DNA of 64,000 nt from Phalacrocorax aristotelis (lineage: Eukaryota > Chordata > Aves > Suliformes > Phalacrocoracidae): positions 285,001-349,000 of the forward strand of contig NW_027441295.1 in the NCBI RefSeq assembly GCF_949628215.1, in the 5' to 3' direction. A program made the translations under genes and the position numbers. How positions within the stretch are numbered: position 1 is the stretch's first letter; each line of letters starts with the position of its first letter. Shown one piece after another: positions 22,746 through 33,667 of the stretch. The notes under the pieces are model-generated. The model was not told where the DNA came from, searched no databases, and saw only the letters and a list, made by a program, of their open reading frames with translations.

Positions 22746-25700
22746 CAATTCATCCTCTCCCCCCAAATCCATACCCTGGCGGGCCTGCCTCAGGCCCTGG
22801 CAGGAGGGCTGGAGCAATGGCCTTGGGGGGCGACGGGGTGGTTTCCGTTTCTGCGAGGCCTGGAGGGTGCTGGGCCGTTCCTGCAACACCTTGCTGGCCG
22901 AGTTGGACAGCCATGCGGGCAGGGGCGGAGGCGGCGGGGGCGGAGGCAGGCAGGCCGGGCGGCTGTCCGGGCCAGTGGGGGCTGGTTCCCCCCTGGTGCC
23001 CCATGGCTGGCGGGCCGCTTTCCCAGGTACACGTGATGGCTGCTGGTATCGGGTCCAGCTCTCGGAGGGGCTGGGGGGGTCAGTCCAGCTGTCCGGGCGT
23101 GAGGGGCAGCTGCTGGTGTCGGACCGGGCTCTCGAAGCTGCGGCGAGGCGCCTGCGGAGAGAGGAGGCTGCTGAGGCCCTGCCACGGCTGCGGTGCCCGG
23201 AGGGTGTGGGGCAGAGCTGCGCGCCCCACGGGGTCTGGGAACCCGGCTGCATGTGGGAGCTGTGGGCACGGAGAGCTCTGTGCAGAAAATGGGGCGCCCC
23301 GCACCCCTCGGGTGGGGCTCTGCTCCCAGAAGCTGAGAGCTGGGAAGGTTTGTCACCACAGCCTGAGCTGCTGGGACACCTTGGCCAAGGGCAAGCTCTG
23401 GGATTTACAGCATCACCTAGCAGGGTGATTTCTGCCGCTAGGCTCACTGGCGGGGAGATGTCACTATTGCAGTTCTCTCTTTCTACGGCAACGTCATGCC
23501 TTGTTGTTACTTCCTGACCTTCCTCTGCCTATGTCGGTCACTGGCTCTGCTCTTGTCCAAGCAGGGTCCCTTTTAACCCACATTTGTCTCAGTAAGAAGG
23601 GGTTACAGAAAAGAATGCCCACGAATTGAGAGGCCAGTTAAAACTCAGCTCTCCAGAATACCCTGCCTCTAAATGAGTCTCAGCAAATAGCAGCCATCTC
23701 ATGCAGAAGTTTGGCAAAAGACCTCCCAACGACTCACCGTCTTCTCTTCCTCCACAGGTGGATCAGACAACAAAAAAACATCCCAAGCAGTATGGACCCC
23801 AAGACCGCCACGGCACCTTCTATGCAGAACTTCTGGAAATCCTTAGGATCCGTGTCGCTCGAGCTTCTCTTGCCATCCACACCTGGAGGAACAGTTCTGC
23901 ACGTTACTGTGTCCTGCGTGCTACTGGTAATCTCACAGGAGGCCTGACGTTGCCAGGAGATGTTTGTCCTCACTTTGTTAGCTTCTCTGAACCAGTGAAC
24001 ATCCTGGGGCTGCAACGTTTCCTTGGTTTCAGTAGAAACCAAGGAAAGTCCCAAAGCCCTTGCAAATCAATGCACTCTGGAGCATCTCTTTCTCCTCTCA
24101 CCTCTGCCTACACTCCGGGATGGCCATAACCCAGTTTTCCCCGTGCCATGGGTTTGCTCCCCCTTCTTGGCTACCCTTCCCATTTGCACACAATGTCTTT
24201 GGCGCTCGCCCACCCTCGCTCTCCGAGGCTTGCTGGTGCCGCTGCACGGAGACTCTCTCTGACCCGTTGGGACAAGCTGTCCCACGGAACAGAACTCATG
24301 AGGCCAATGGAGAGCACATGGGGGAGCGCAGCTCTTTGACCAACCGCCCCTTTGAGCAGCACGGACAAAACCCATCCCTGCATCGGGGAGCGCCACTCCC
24401 AGCTCTCCCTCCCCAGCCCAGTGCCCACACCCCGAGGGCATGGAGTCAGGCCCTCTCAGGAGACACCTGACCCTTGTTCTCCCCCTTTGCCTTTTCTCCA
24501 GCGTGGGCACGCTTGCACGCCTCCAGTTCTCAGGAGTTGTCTCCCACCTATGGCCCCTGCAAGACTGCTCAGTACCTGCACTCTTCTGAAAAAATTCATA
24601 CGTCCTGGCGCGGTGGGCTTCCCCGGGGTTGGACAGCACTGCCAAGAAGGAGAGAAAGGTAAAGCCTCAGCATGGCTCAGGCCCACAGGATGCAGAAGGA
24701 TGGTGCAGGATCCCTCTGCCCCAGCAGCAAATCCCTTTGGACCCCAGTTCACAGGAGGGATCCCCCTCTGTTGTGCCCAGGGCCTCTGGGGACTCACAGC
24801 AAGCTCGGGGTACTCAGGGAGGGACATTTGATTAAGAGTCGTCTTTCCCATCATCTACTGAACGTGGCTCAGGTGGCCTTGCTCCCAAAATTGCAGAGGT
24901 CTGAAAATCCTGTGAATGGGCTGCGGTGGGAGGTGAGCATTTCACCACATCCGCAGAGGGTTACCAGCATCTCTCTGGCCCGCTGATGGCAATAACCACC
25001 GCAGCCCCGAGACGACCGTCATCCTCAGAGAGCCGCTCCTGGCTTCTTTGAGAACACTAGCTCTGTACTAAGGGTTTGGCTGCCGACCCAATGTGCAGTA
25101 GCGGCACCAGGGGAGGAGCCTGCAGACGCCCAGCGCTTTTGATATGTGACCCTGGATGACTGGGGGGCAGCAAGTACTTGGCATGCCTGTTGATTGAATT
25201 GCTGCTGTTTTTTCATCAGAGACTGGCACCGCGTGACCGCCTCCTTCCTGAAGCGCCTCCTTCCCCACAGTCTCACGGTCCATCTCTTTAGAAAGAGGGT
25301 CACTTTAATGAGAAGCAACCGTTCCTCATCAGGAGCGTGGTGTTTTCAGGAGGCAAAATACGTTAATAACACTTAGAAACAAAGCCTGGGCATTTGGGGG
25401 TGCACCTCGTCTCTAGTCCGAACTATGTGTCATTCGCAGAGAAAAATTTAAGCACTAGGCACTTTCCAGTTTACCAGTAGACAGCAAAAGCTGACCTACT
25501 GAGAGCCTAGGAGATTGCATGGCATCTTCTTGTTTGCACTTAGTTCGTTTTTGGCAAACTTCAAGATGATGGTAAATGACTTCGTTCAGAGAGGACAGGA
25601 AGATGCTGCACCCAGTTCCGCTGGGGAAAGAGCCCTTTGGAGAAGTACGTCCCATCATGCCAACTCCATCACACGGTAAGGGCAACAGACACAGACAGCG

Positions 25701-27456
25701 GGCTGAACCCCAAGCTCTTGCAACCATGTTCTGGGCACTTTCACAAGTGGCAGCAAAGAGCCCACGGTCCCCCAAAACAAGAGGAAAACCAGAGCCAAGT
25801 TTTCTAAAACACAGCTGGAAACAGACAGCTAAACCACCCAAGGCTGAAGTCACAGCCCCTCATTTTAGCTGCCTTCAAGTTAGCTGTCCGGCCTCAAGCT
25901 GGGTGTGCAGCTCTCACCTGCCCCTGACCGTGAGGCGTCACCGAGAGACCTCAGACATCAAGGAGGACAACGGAGCCGGCTGGAGCAGGCTCCCATCCTT
26001 GCCAGGCATTCCTGCAGCCCCGGCAGGGTCTGCCGGTCTCAGCGACCCCAAAGTGCCTGCGCATCCTCATGCACACCATGCATGGAGCTTTCGGGAGAAA
26101 GGATTCCTTGGAGCTCACACCAGCTCTGAACTCAAGCCCAGAGAGCCCACGGGCTTTGCAGCAGCCACTGGGAGCAGCAGAGGCTCGGAGGGGCTGTCAA
26201 AGACACCTTCGCAAGGCAGAGTATCCCAGGGCACATCACCGAGCCCGAGCCGTGCCCTCTCTGCTCTTCTGCGTGTCTGAGCATTGGCCAAGAAATTGTT
26301 GAGTAAAATTTCACATGAACAGCATCTTCAACCCTAAATGCACATTCCTTGAAGTGACATACCTGTGGGATCATCCTGAGGCTCCCAGAGAACATCTGCC
26401 TGAGGCGCCTGGAGACCATGGCCTGGAGGCACGGCTGTAATCAAGCACATTTCCATTAGCTGTTGTGATCGACTTCTTTCCCAGTGACCTGCAGTGACTG
26501 GAGGGGGGTCAGGTAATGACACGGGTGGAGATTTCCAAAGCCGCAGAGGGGCCTGAGTGGCCTGTTGGCTGGCACCTGGAAGCTCTCAAAATACTGTTTC
26601 CAGGCCGTGTGCCACACGCCTCAAGCACTGGATGGACATACGGCCCCTTAGGGATTTCTTACTGGGAGATCTCTACTGTGCACAAAAGAGGCCCACATGG
26701 AAGCACTGGAGGGAAAAAATGGTCATTTGCACATCTCGTGGAGAAGGGCCCTGCTGGGCAGTGGGAGTGCCCCACCGCTGCCCCATCTGTTCCCCCGGGC
26801 TGAGGGCTGGGGCTGTGTGTCGGGGACCTGGGTTTGCCAAGGAGAGCACTGCAGGGCTAGAGCAGGAATGCTCCCGTCTTCCTGAGCGGACGTCTCCCCA
26901 GGACAGACATCCCCGAGGCTGAAAGCTGGACCCAGCTGGGGAGCGGCAGAGCCACGGCCCCGGGCACAGCTGTCACCAGCCCGGCATAGAAGCGCTCCCG
27001 AAGGCTACTGCCTTGCTCTGCTGTGCAGCGCTGGCGCCGACGTGCAGGCTGCGGGAAGGCTGCAGCGGGACTGGGTGGCACAGGGCCAGCTCTAGGGATG
27101 CTTTCTCACCCCACGGCACTGCTCCCGGCCCCACCATTCACCTGGAAAATCCCCCTGCAGTGGCCGCGGCCCCCTGCGCCTCCCCGCAGCACAACTGCCT
27201 CCCACTTGCCCCTGGAGCCGGCCATGGCTCCCCTGGCTCAGCCCAGCCCTGCTGCTCTCCCAGCCTTGCCCCACCATGGTCCCGGCCCCGCTACCACCCC
27301 AATGTGCGCTGGGCGCTGCTCCACGCTGCCCAGGGCTGCATGCCAGCCCTCGCCTGCCCACCTACCTAATCCCCATGCTTGCCATGGAGCAGCCTGGATG
27401 TCCTGGGCTTGCAGGGCCACCAATAGGAGAATAATAAGGAGGCACGTGGGGGCCAT
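22701..27456 (-). CDS. Candidate type I membrane protein with proline-rich cytoplasmic tail, copy 1
   Basis: Unrecognised. Four exons join with matching phases to 374 codons: 27456-27366, 26488-26363, 23882-23738, 23463-22701. Exon 1 starts in GGGACCATGG and codes a textbook signal peptide (MAPTCLLIILLLVALQAQ) with likely cleavage near residue 22 or 23, ending in a phase-1 donor as in many secreted and receptor genes. Exon 2 is 42 codons. Exon 3 codes a transmembrane helix near residues 93-115 (VLGSILLGMFFCCLIHLW) followed by the stop-transfer RKRRR. Exon 4 codes a tail with an eight-proline run and Arg/Ser-rich parts; its last residues overlap CR1. The exon 4 acceptor has a poor pyrimidine tract and is the weakest point. 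A TATA element stands upstream. More ectodomain exons could be hidden in the 2.5-kb intron between exons 2 and 3. No poly(A) signal was found. Confidence 0.4.
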
Positions 27457-27477
27457 GGTCCCCCGTGCCTGCACCGT

Positions 27478-27538
27478 GCTGCTGCTGCTGCGGCTGCTGC
27501 TGCTACCGCTGCTGCTGCTGCTACTGCTGCTGCTGCCG
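27478..27538 (-). repeat. Interrupted CAG/CTG trinucleotide repeat, unit 1
   Basis: About 20 CTG-type triplets on the plus strand with CGG, ACCG and ACT interruptions. On the minus strand this is a CAG tract in the putative 5' untranslated region of the candidate membrane-protein gene, between its TATA element and ATG. Confidence 0.85.
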
Positions 27539-27570
27539 GCACTGGCCAAGCTGTACCCGCGGCACAGCAC

Positions 27571-27577
27571 AATATAT
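27571..27577 (-). promoter_or_regulatory. TATA-like element of the candidate membrane-protein gene, unit 1
   Basis: The minus strand reads GATATATTGTG about 115 bases before the ATG at 27,456, which would give a short leader containing the CAG repeat. Same element in unit 2 at 52,502-52,508. Confidence 0.35.
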
Positions 27578-27599
27578 CATGGCACGGCACAGCGGGGTC

Positions 27600-29369
27600 T
27601 GTGACCTCACAGTGCGCCCTCCCCACCCACCCAGCCACGCCCATGGGGTGCCACCCCGCCCCTAAGCACTGCTCCCCTGGAGCACCCCACCCCACTTGTC
27701 ACCTCGGGAGGGGGACTTTCACAGCCTGGCCAGCGCTGCCCCTCTGTCCACCCCTGTGATCTCTGCTGCAGAGTTTCTTTGCGTTTCCTTCCCCACTCTG
27801 TGATGGAGCAGCCAGATGCAGCAGACTTGTGAACACAAGGGATTTCTCCTTCCAGGTCCGCTAGAGCCCAATCAGGTGGACTCTCGCACCCAGGAGGCTC
27901 GTCCTATCCCAGCCTGATGGATGTGGCCGCTGCTGTTGCCGTGTGTGTGTCCGAGAGACTTGCGCTGCTTTCCAAAGGGCCAGACACACCAACACACGCG
28001 CAGACTTACACAATTAATGTGACCGGCAAAAGAGATGGGCACAGTCGGAGCAATGCCTTTGCCAGCACCCATGTATACGCAACCACTGCTTAGATAAACA
28101 CGAACACAGCCCGGTCCTTTTCTGCCTTTCCAGATGAGCAGGGCTGGATGTTTGCTGGTGAAACATAAACACACCTTCACTCCCTAGATTCATAAGCGCA
28201 GCGTGTTCATAGATTCCTCCAATAACAGCGTGGAAATCAAGTACCTGCAATATCCGTGGCTGGCTGTCAAGCTCCTCACCCAGTCATGGGTGCAAACCTT
28301 GGGCCTTTCTAGGTAGAATGTAGGACTTTGAAATATGGCACTCCTTGAAAACGTTGCTCGTTCAGTAGCGGGTTGACTTGTTCCTGGCTGGCAAACTGAA
28401 GAGCACCGTGAGGTCAGGCTGCCAAAAGCCGAGCTGGTGCTCTTGAGGAGAATGCCCATCGACTGTAAATAGGGAAATCTGGCATGCTTTCGAAAACCTG
28501 GTGCGCAACACAACACTGCTGTTTCAAAAGAGCATTAAAAGAGTATATTTAAAAGAGCATTAACAGCATCGTGAATATTTACACACAATCTCCAGGTGCA
28601 GACCGCCTTCCCTGGGGAGAAGGGACATGCTATTCACATAAACAGCCGATGTCTTTCCCTGTTTTCAATATCCCTGGGCAGCTGAGACATTGCCTGCGGA
28701 CGTAGATGAGAGCCCCCAGCCCCTGGAGGGGTGGCTGGAGGATGGGCACGTCAAAGGACCCTGATGGGAGCCCTGCAGGGCCTCATCCCTTGGACCAACG
28801 GGCACCTTCCCTTGTCACACAGAGCGTCTCATGGGCTGGAAAAGGGATGCTCTGCAGAGTTGCTGGCAAGTCTCTGGAGAAGAGCTTCCCCCTCCGCCTC
28901 TCCCAAGGCCTCTCTCAGCTCCAGCGCCCTTCCCAAGGACAGCCGCAGCAGGTGGGTGCAGGCAGCACTGCAGGGAAGGACAGGCAGCGGCCACAAGAGT
29001 CGGCACTGCGGGAAAGGCGGCACCCCGGAGAGCCTGCCGGGGTCCCCAGTGTGTGCGAGACAGTGCCCAGGAGGGTGGTTTTAAATCTAGGCTACCCCCT
29101 GTCTAACCATCTATGTGAGAGTACAACCTGACCCGGTGTGACACATAACACCAGCGCTGTGAAGAGATGTGACGTTCAAATGAAAAATGGGACAGTTTGA
29201 ACAGCTTTTAGTAGCCTGCAGGAAGCAAAAGGGGAAGCGCTGTATATAGAACAAAAAAACAGACTGAATAAATTTCTGAACCTGCTGTGAGAAGTTATGC
29301 CATATCGAAGTGCACGTCTGCAAGCCCTGCGCTGCACTATGTGAGCCCTGCTCACATGCAGTGATCTGG
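27600..29369. other. Intergenic sequence, no gene seen, unit 1
   Basis: Mixed-composition sequence upstream of the candidate membrane-protein gene. Open frames up to about 140 codons exist on both strands around 28.7-29.1 kb without family features. No tandem or terminal repeats are evident. Confidence 0.45.
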
Positions 29370-29910
29370 CTGATGGGGCAGAGTGTACCCTCGGACAGCT
29401 TGCAGGTGGCACAGAAGTGGGAGGAGAGGCTCATGCGCCGGCGGGTCGTGCTGCCGACCAGAGGGGCCCTGAGAGGCTGGAGAAAGGGGCTGACAGGACC
29501 CTCATGCAGCTCACCCCGGGGAAGGGCAAAGTCCCGCACCTGGGAAGGAACAAGCCCTTGCACCAGTACACGCTGGGGGACACCCAGCTGGAAAGCAGCT
29601 GTGCAGACTCCTGGGGACATGGTGGACCCCCAGCTGACCAGTTTGGAGCCGGCAAAGTGCTCCTGGGGCACAGGCGGCTAACTGAGTCCTGGGCTGCAGT
29701 AGGCAAGGCATCAACAGGAGATGGAGGGAGGTGACCCTTCCCCTGTGCTGTGTCCAGCTCTGGGCTCCCCAGTGCAAGACTCACAGAGCCATACTGGAGA
29801 GACTCCCCGCCCAGTTTCCGTTGGGGTCGGACCGTTGGAGCCAACCGCCACCAGTGCCGGCAGGACGGAGCTGTGCTGGCGTGGAGCAGCGCTGGGAGGA
29901 GGCAGAGTCT
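29370..29910 (+). mobile_element. CR1 LINE ORF2 fragment, unit 1
   Basis: Plus-strand translation gives KVPHLGRNKPLHQYTLGDTQ followed by LESS, the segment after the reverse transcriptase active site in CR1. Further on, nucleotide phrases such as GTCCAGCTCTGGGCTCCCCAGTGCAAG match the next CR1 part. Internal deletions and frameshifts are present. Confidence 0.82.
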
Positions 29911-32900
29911 GGCGTCGGTCTCGGACTAGCAAGCAGGTGACTTTAGAGCAGAACACATTTTTCTCTGGACTTTGGGTAGGAAAAAACAGCCTTCACTGAG
30001 TGGTCTGGGAGGTGGTTAACAGATTGACTTTCAGCCTGAAGTCCTTCAATCTCTGCTAATTGAATATGGTGCCTGTGCAGATGGGATACACTGTGCAATG
30101 TCACTGATTTTTCCTGTCGTCTCTAACCCAAAACTCAAACAAAGTCCTGTCCCCTCGGCTCCTTATCTGAGCGTAGACAAGAGTCACCTTAACTTAATGG
30201 AACGTCAAGATTCACTCTATTTTTATCACCTTAGAATATGCAACAAATAAATACTTCCTTATTACTCAGCTTTCCAGAACGTGATTTGGTTTGACTTGCT
30301 AGAATCCAGGTGGGGATTTGCTTGTCTGTAGTGCTGCAGTGGGATTACTGGCAGCGAGCGTTTGTGTGGTGGTGATGCCTAAAGAGACGAGTTGGGTTGG
30401 TGCTCCACTGTGTTAGTTTGCCGATCAACCTGATAAATCTCAGAGTTTGAGGTGGAAAGGCAAGCTGTGTGCTGACGTAAGCGTATAGCCTGTGAGTTAC
30501 TTATGTTTGTGAAAAAATGACATCGTTTTGTAAGTCTTATTTCTTAAATCTAAGTAAGCTGGGAACAGGGAAAGTAAAGGTTCAGAAGGATCACGTCACA
30601 CCTTGAATCTGTGTCTACCAAAGTGATTTGCAATCGAATGTAGTTGTAACTCTCCGTTGCCTCAGGGAGTTTTTCTACACCACAAAGAAGTGGTTCACTT
30701 TTGAACGTGAAGAACATGAAGAACCTTTGGTGGGGAAATTTGGTTGTAGTGTGGTAAAGGTTATGAAGAGTCCTCGTAACCTAAGGAGGGAGGTCCTCAT
30801 CACCTTCCTCCTAAGAGTCATCGAGACTTGGAGCAGCAAGAATTCGCATAATCAAAAGGCTTTTGGTAGTGCTTTGAGTAGCAGAGAAGGTTGGAAATGT
30901 AATTTGGTTTCCAGGAAACGTGAAAGAAAATACAGTTGTCTAGATTACTGTGGGCGCTGCTAAGATTAGAATTCTTGTAGCCAAGAGGAAAGGTAAATTC
31001 TGCAGCAGCTTGCCAGGCAGCGCAGTCACAGCAAGCCCTCGATCTGGGAGAGGAGGAAGCCTTGGGGCTTAGGGTTTTTTTTATTTTCCCGCACCTCTGG
31101 GAGAAGAAAAAACAACGTATAAAGGAAAGGATACGTTGTGACGGTCACGTCTCTGTTTTGTTGTCGTGTAACACTTTGCTGTTGATGTAAAGCTCCCTGT
31201 TGTCATCGTGTTGCATTTTGCAAGGAGGCTAAAGGCCAGCCTGCGTCCTGTTCTTGCAGAGCTTAGTGCAGGAGTCTTGGCGTGCTCGTGTCTCTGCTCT
31301 GGCAGTCAGCGCTGTGCTGGGAGGGGCTGCAGGTGCTGAAAGGTCTGTCTTCATCAAGGCCTTGTAACAAAGCTGCTGGCAGGCGGCTTTGCGTGTTACA
31401 GAGCAGCGTGCGCTTCTCCTCGGCAGGAGTCAGCTTTTTGCCGAACAAGCTGCTGTGCTTTTTGCTGTTGTTTCCGGCTGCCTTTGTCAATTTGTGTTCT
31501 CATTCATGAAGGCGCTGGTGTGCATTCAAAACTTTCTTGCTTTCCCTGCTTGCTATTTTGATTCTAAATGAGGGCTGGTGCAAACTGTACTAAGCTATTA
31601 TCTCCCTTCCACGCTTTCTAGAAATACTCCTTTCCCGTGGCAATGGTGTGTGTCTCCCCTGCAACTCGGCCGCTGCCTCGTCTGAGGTAGAGCCATGATT
31701 TGCCCTAATACCCGTTTGGCAAAGAAGGCGCGGGCTGTATCCCAGTGCTGACGGGCTGTGAGCAGTGGGAGGGCGAGGCTGAGATTTGTCTCTCTTACTT
31801 AAGGCCCTTAAATAGGATAAAGTTTCTTGTACATAACTGATTTGCTATGTTTGTTAGAGCTAATGTTCTCAGAGTAGGGAATGGCAATTGCTAAGCTGTA
31901 ATAACAGAATGCACCATTGCAGATGAAGTGAACTCAGTTAAAAAACTGTAGAAAATGTAGTAAACGCAAGGCAGTAACGCATTTTTGTACAGGGCTTTTT
32001 TTATTCCTTGTTTTCTTTTTTCTTGATCTAATTGGAAACAATGCTGGGTGTTTAAGACTTACTATCCTGTATTTACTTTCTTGTTTCTGATGGGCTAATT
32101 CTGGCTCCACCTTTGAGTGATTTCTATTCAGCTTGTCCTTTTATGTTCTTCTCTTCAGTGAGACAATGCTCTTAAGGCAACTTCAGCCTAGATCTAAGGA
32201 AGGGATAACGAGGACTATCAAGCAGCTTTGTAACCAAATCTCATAATTTATACCTTTTCCAGTGAAGGCGATGCTGTGAGTTTACATCTGTTGCAGTGAG
32301 CATTCGCTGAGAGAAGACACTTGGCATCAGGACAAGTCATGTATGAGGTAAGACGTGCACGTACGTGAAAGGATGGAAACAGTCGTTTTCTCTGAACGAG
32401 TATCGGTGAAGTTGGCAGGGGTGATATTTACCATGAAAATTCAGAGGTGACTTAAACAAACAAAAAGACTCTTTTGCTGGGTCTTCTTGGGCACGGCCTT
32501 TGTCCATTCTTTTTGAAAACAAGTCATACAATTTCATACCGCAGCGTCGTGTGTTCCAGCTAGACTCGTCTGCAAAAAGCCTGTATAAATTCATTTCCTG
32601 AAGAGGAAGCAGCTTTTACAAATAGCATGTTCTTCATTTAAACACCAACTCAATGGCACGTGGGGAGAGAAGACGGGGCTTTGAATAGCTCTATTTAACC
32701 AAACTGCACACTTGCATAAGCTTCTGTCTGCCTCCCTTTCTTAAAAGGCGGTCACAGAGCTTGACTCTGTTCTGATCTTCAGGTTTATATTCTTGTTTTT
32801 CTTTTGAGCTCTGTCAGCAGGACTTCGAATGAAGTGTACCTACAGGGTCTCTTCAGTGTTGATCCTGTAACGTAGTAGCTAGAAAGAGAACTCTTTCTAC

Positions 32901-33233
32901 TTTTTGGCTGCATTACCCACGAAATCTACTCCTGAAGCCAGCAAAATATGTAAATACAGTAAAGTGTGGTATGATTGGTTCAAAAGAGTATATGTAAATT
33001 TTTAGAAGTGTCCCCAAAGCTGTTGCCTTTAAAATGTAGATGAGCTCAATTTTGAAAACGTGCAAAGCTTTGACAGCCAAACTTCCCCGTTATGGCTTGA
33101 TAGTTGTCTTGCCTGCCAGATGTAGTTTCTCTTTGGCATCAGATTAAGTGCCTGGGAGAGATACAGTACAACATGCATGTTATATTAGATACACACTTTC
33201 CTTCGTGCTTAGGTATAACTCCGAGAGCCCATT
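29911..33233. other. AT-rich right end of unit 1; no confident gene
   Basis: About 3.3 kb of AT-rich, intron-like sequence. It contains an isolated AATAAA at 30,246, an open frame of 111 codons at 30,628-30,963, and one splice-bounded HEAT-like segment at 31,260-31,342. It ends abruptly at 33,233 where the CpG-rich leader of unit 2 begins. Confidence 0.5.
31260..31342 (+). CDS. Possible orphan HEAT-like exon, unit 1
   Basis: An 83-base segment between a good acceptor (TTCTTGCAG) and a GT donor is open for 27 codons starting SLVQESWRARVSALAVSAVL, which has the spacing of a HEAT or TOG-type helix pair. It lies upstream of the MROH copy of the next unit, so a missing 5' MROH exon is conceivable. 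No partner exon was found. The unit 2 copy at 56,191-56,273 is identical. Confidence 0.2.
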
Positions 33234-33364
33234 GGTGCCTCACAGCTCGCACCCCAGGAGGCCGCCCCGAGGCACAGCTCAGGGAGGCCGGAGCGGGGCC
33301 CAGGCCCAGCTGGCTGCTGCCAGGACAGGCCCGGGGGCGGCCTGGGGCCGCGGGACAGGCCTCG

Positions 33365-33465
33365 GGCCACGGGCTGGGGCCGGGGCAACATGGCCGCCCG
33401 GCAGCCCCTGCCCCAGGGCTCCAGCTCCCAGCATGCCCCGGGGCGCGCCTTCCCGCCGCCCGACC
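33365..33465 (+). promoter_or_regulatory. CpG-rich promoter-like stretch, unit 2
   Basis: Carries the same YY1-like CAACATGGCCGCC and CTCCCAGCATGCC motifs as unit 1, here 150-200 bases downstream of the junction with the AT-rich end of unit 1. Confidence 0.4.
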
Positions 33466-33667
33466 CTGCGCGGGCACCGCCCCCCCAGCCCGAGCCAGCC
33501 GCCCCCCCGCAGGCCCCACGGCCGCCTCCCCGGGGCTGCCCAGGCCCTGCTCCGGGACACCCGCTGGGCGGGGAGGGGGCAGGGGGGAGACAGCAGCAGG
33601 CAGACACACAGAGGGAGCAGGAGAACAGGGCGCAGCTGGGCAGGGAGTGGAGGAAGGAAAAATCCTG
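33390..33667 (+). CDS. Candidate first coding exon, Pro/Gln-rich, unit 2
   Basis: The 92-codon frame and the GTAAGG donor are unchanged from unit 1, and the amino-acid sequence is identical. As in unit 1, no downstream partner with the right phase was found. Confidence 0.25.

Larger units (their letters stand above)
8729..33233. repeat. Tandem duplication unit 1
   Basis: The 24,505-bp block starts at GGTGCCTCACAGCTCGCACC and recurs at 33,234 and 58,165 in the same order and orientation. It contains one MROH gene, the minisatellite, CR1 fragments and the candidate membrane-protein gene. The internal order is identical in unit 2. The right end meets unit 2 with no spacer. Confidence 0.97.

Noticed and set aside
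25576-26280. Plus-strand frame of 234 codons open in both units
   Set aside because: The two copies differ by about eleven amino acids, far above the background of other exons, so there is no sign of protein constraint. It lies in an intron of the minus-strand candidate.
27457-27606. Plus-strand Leu-rich frame resembling a signal peptide
   Set aside because: The leucines come from the CTG trinucleotide repeat. The opposite strand has the better supported exon.
30628-30963. 111-codon plus-strand frame unchanged between units
   Set aside because: The surrounding AT-rich DNA is almost as identical between units, so identity is uninformative. The translation has no recognisable features.
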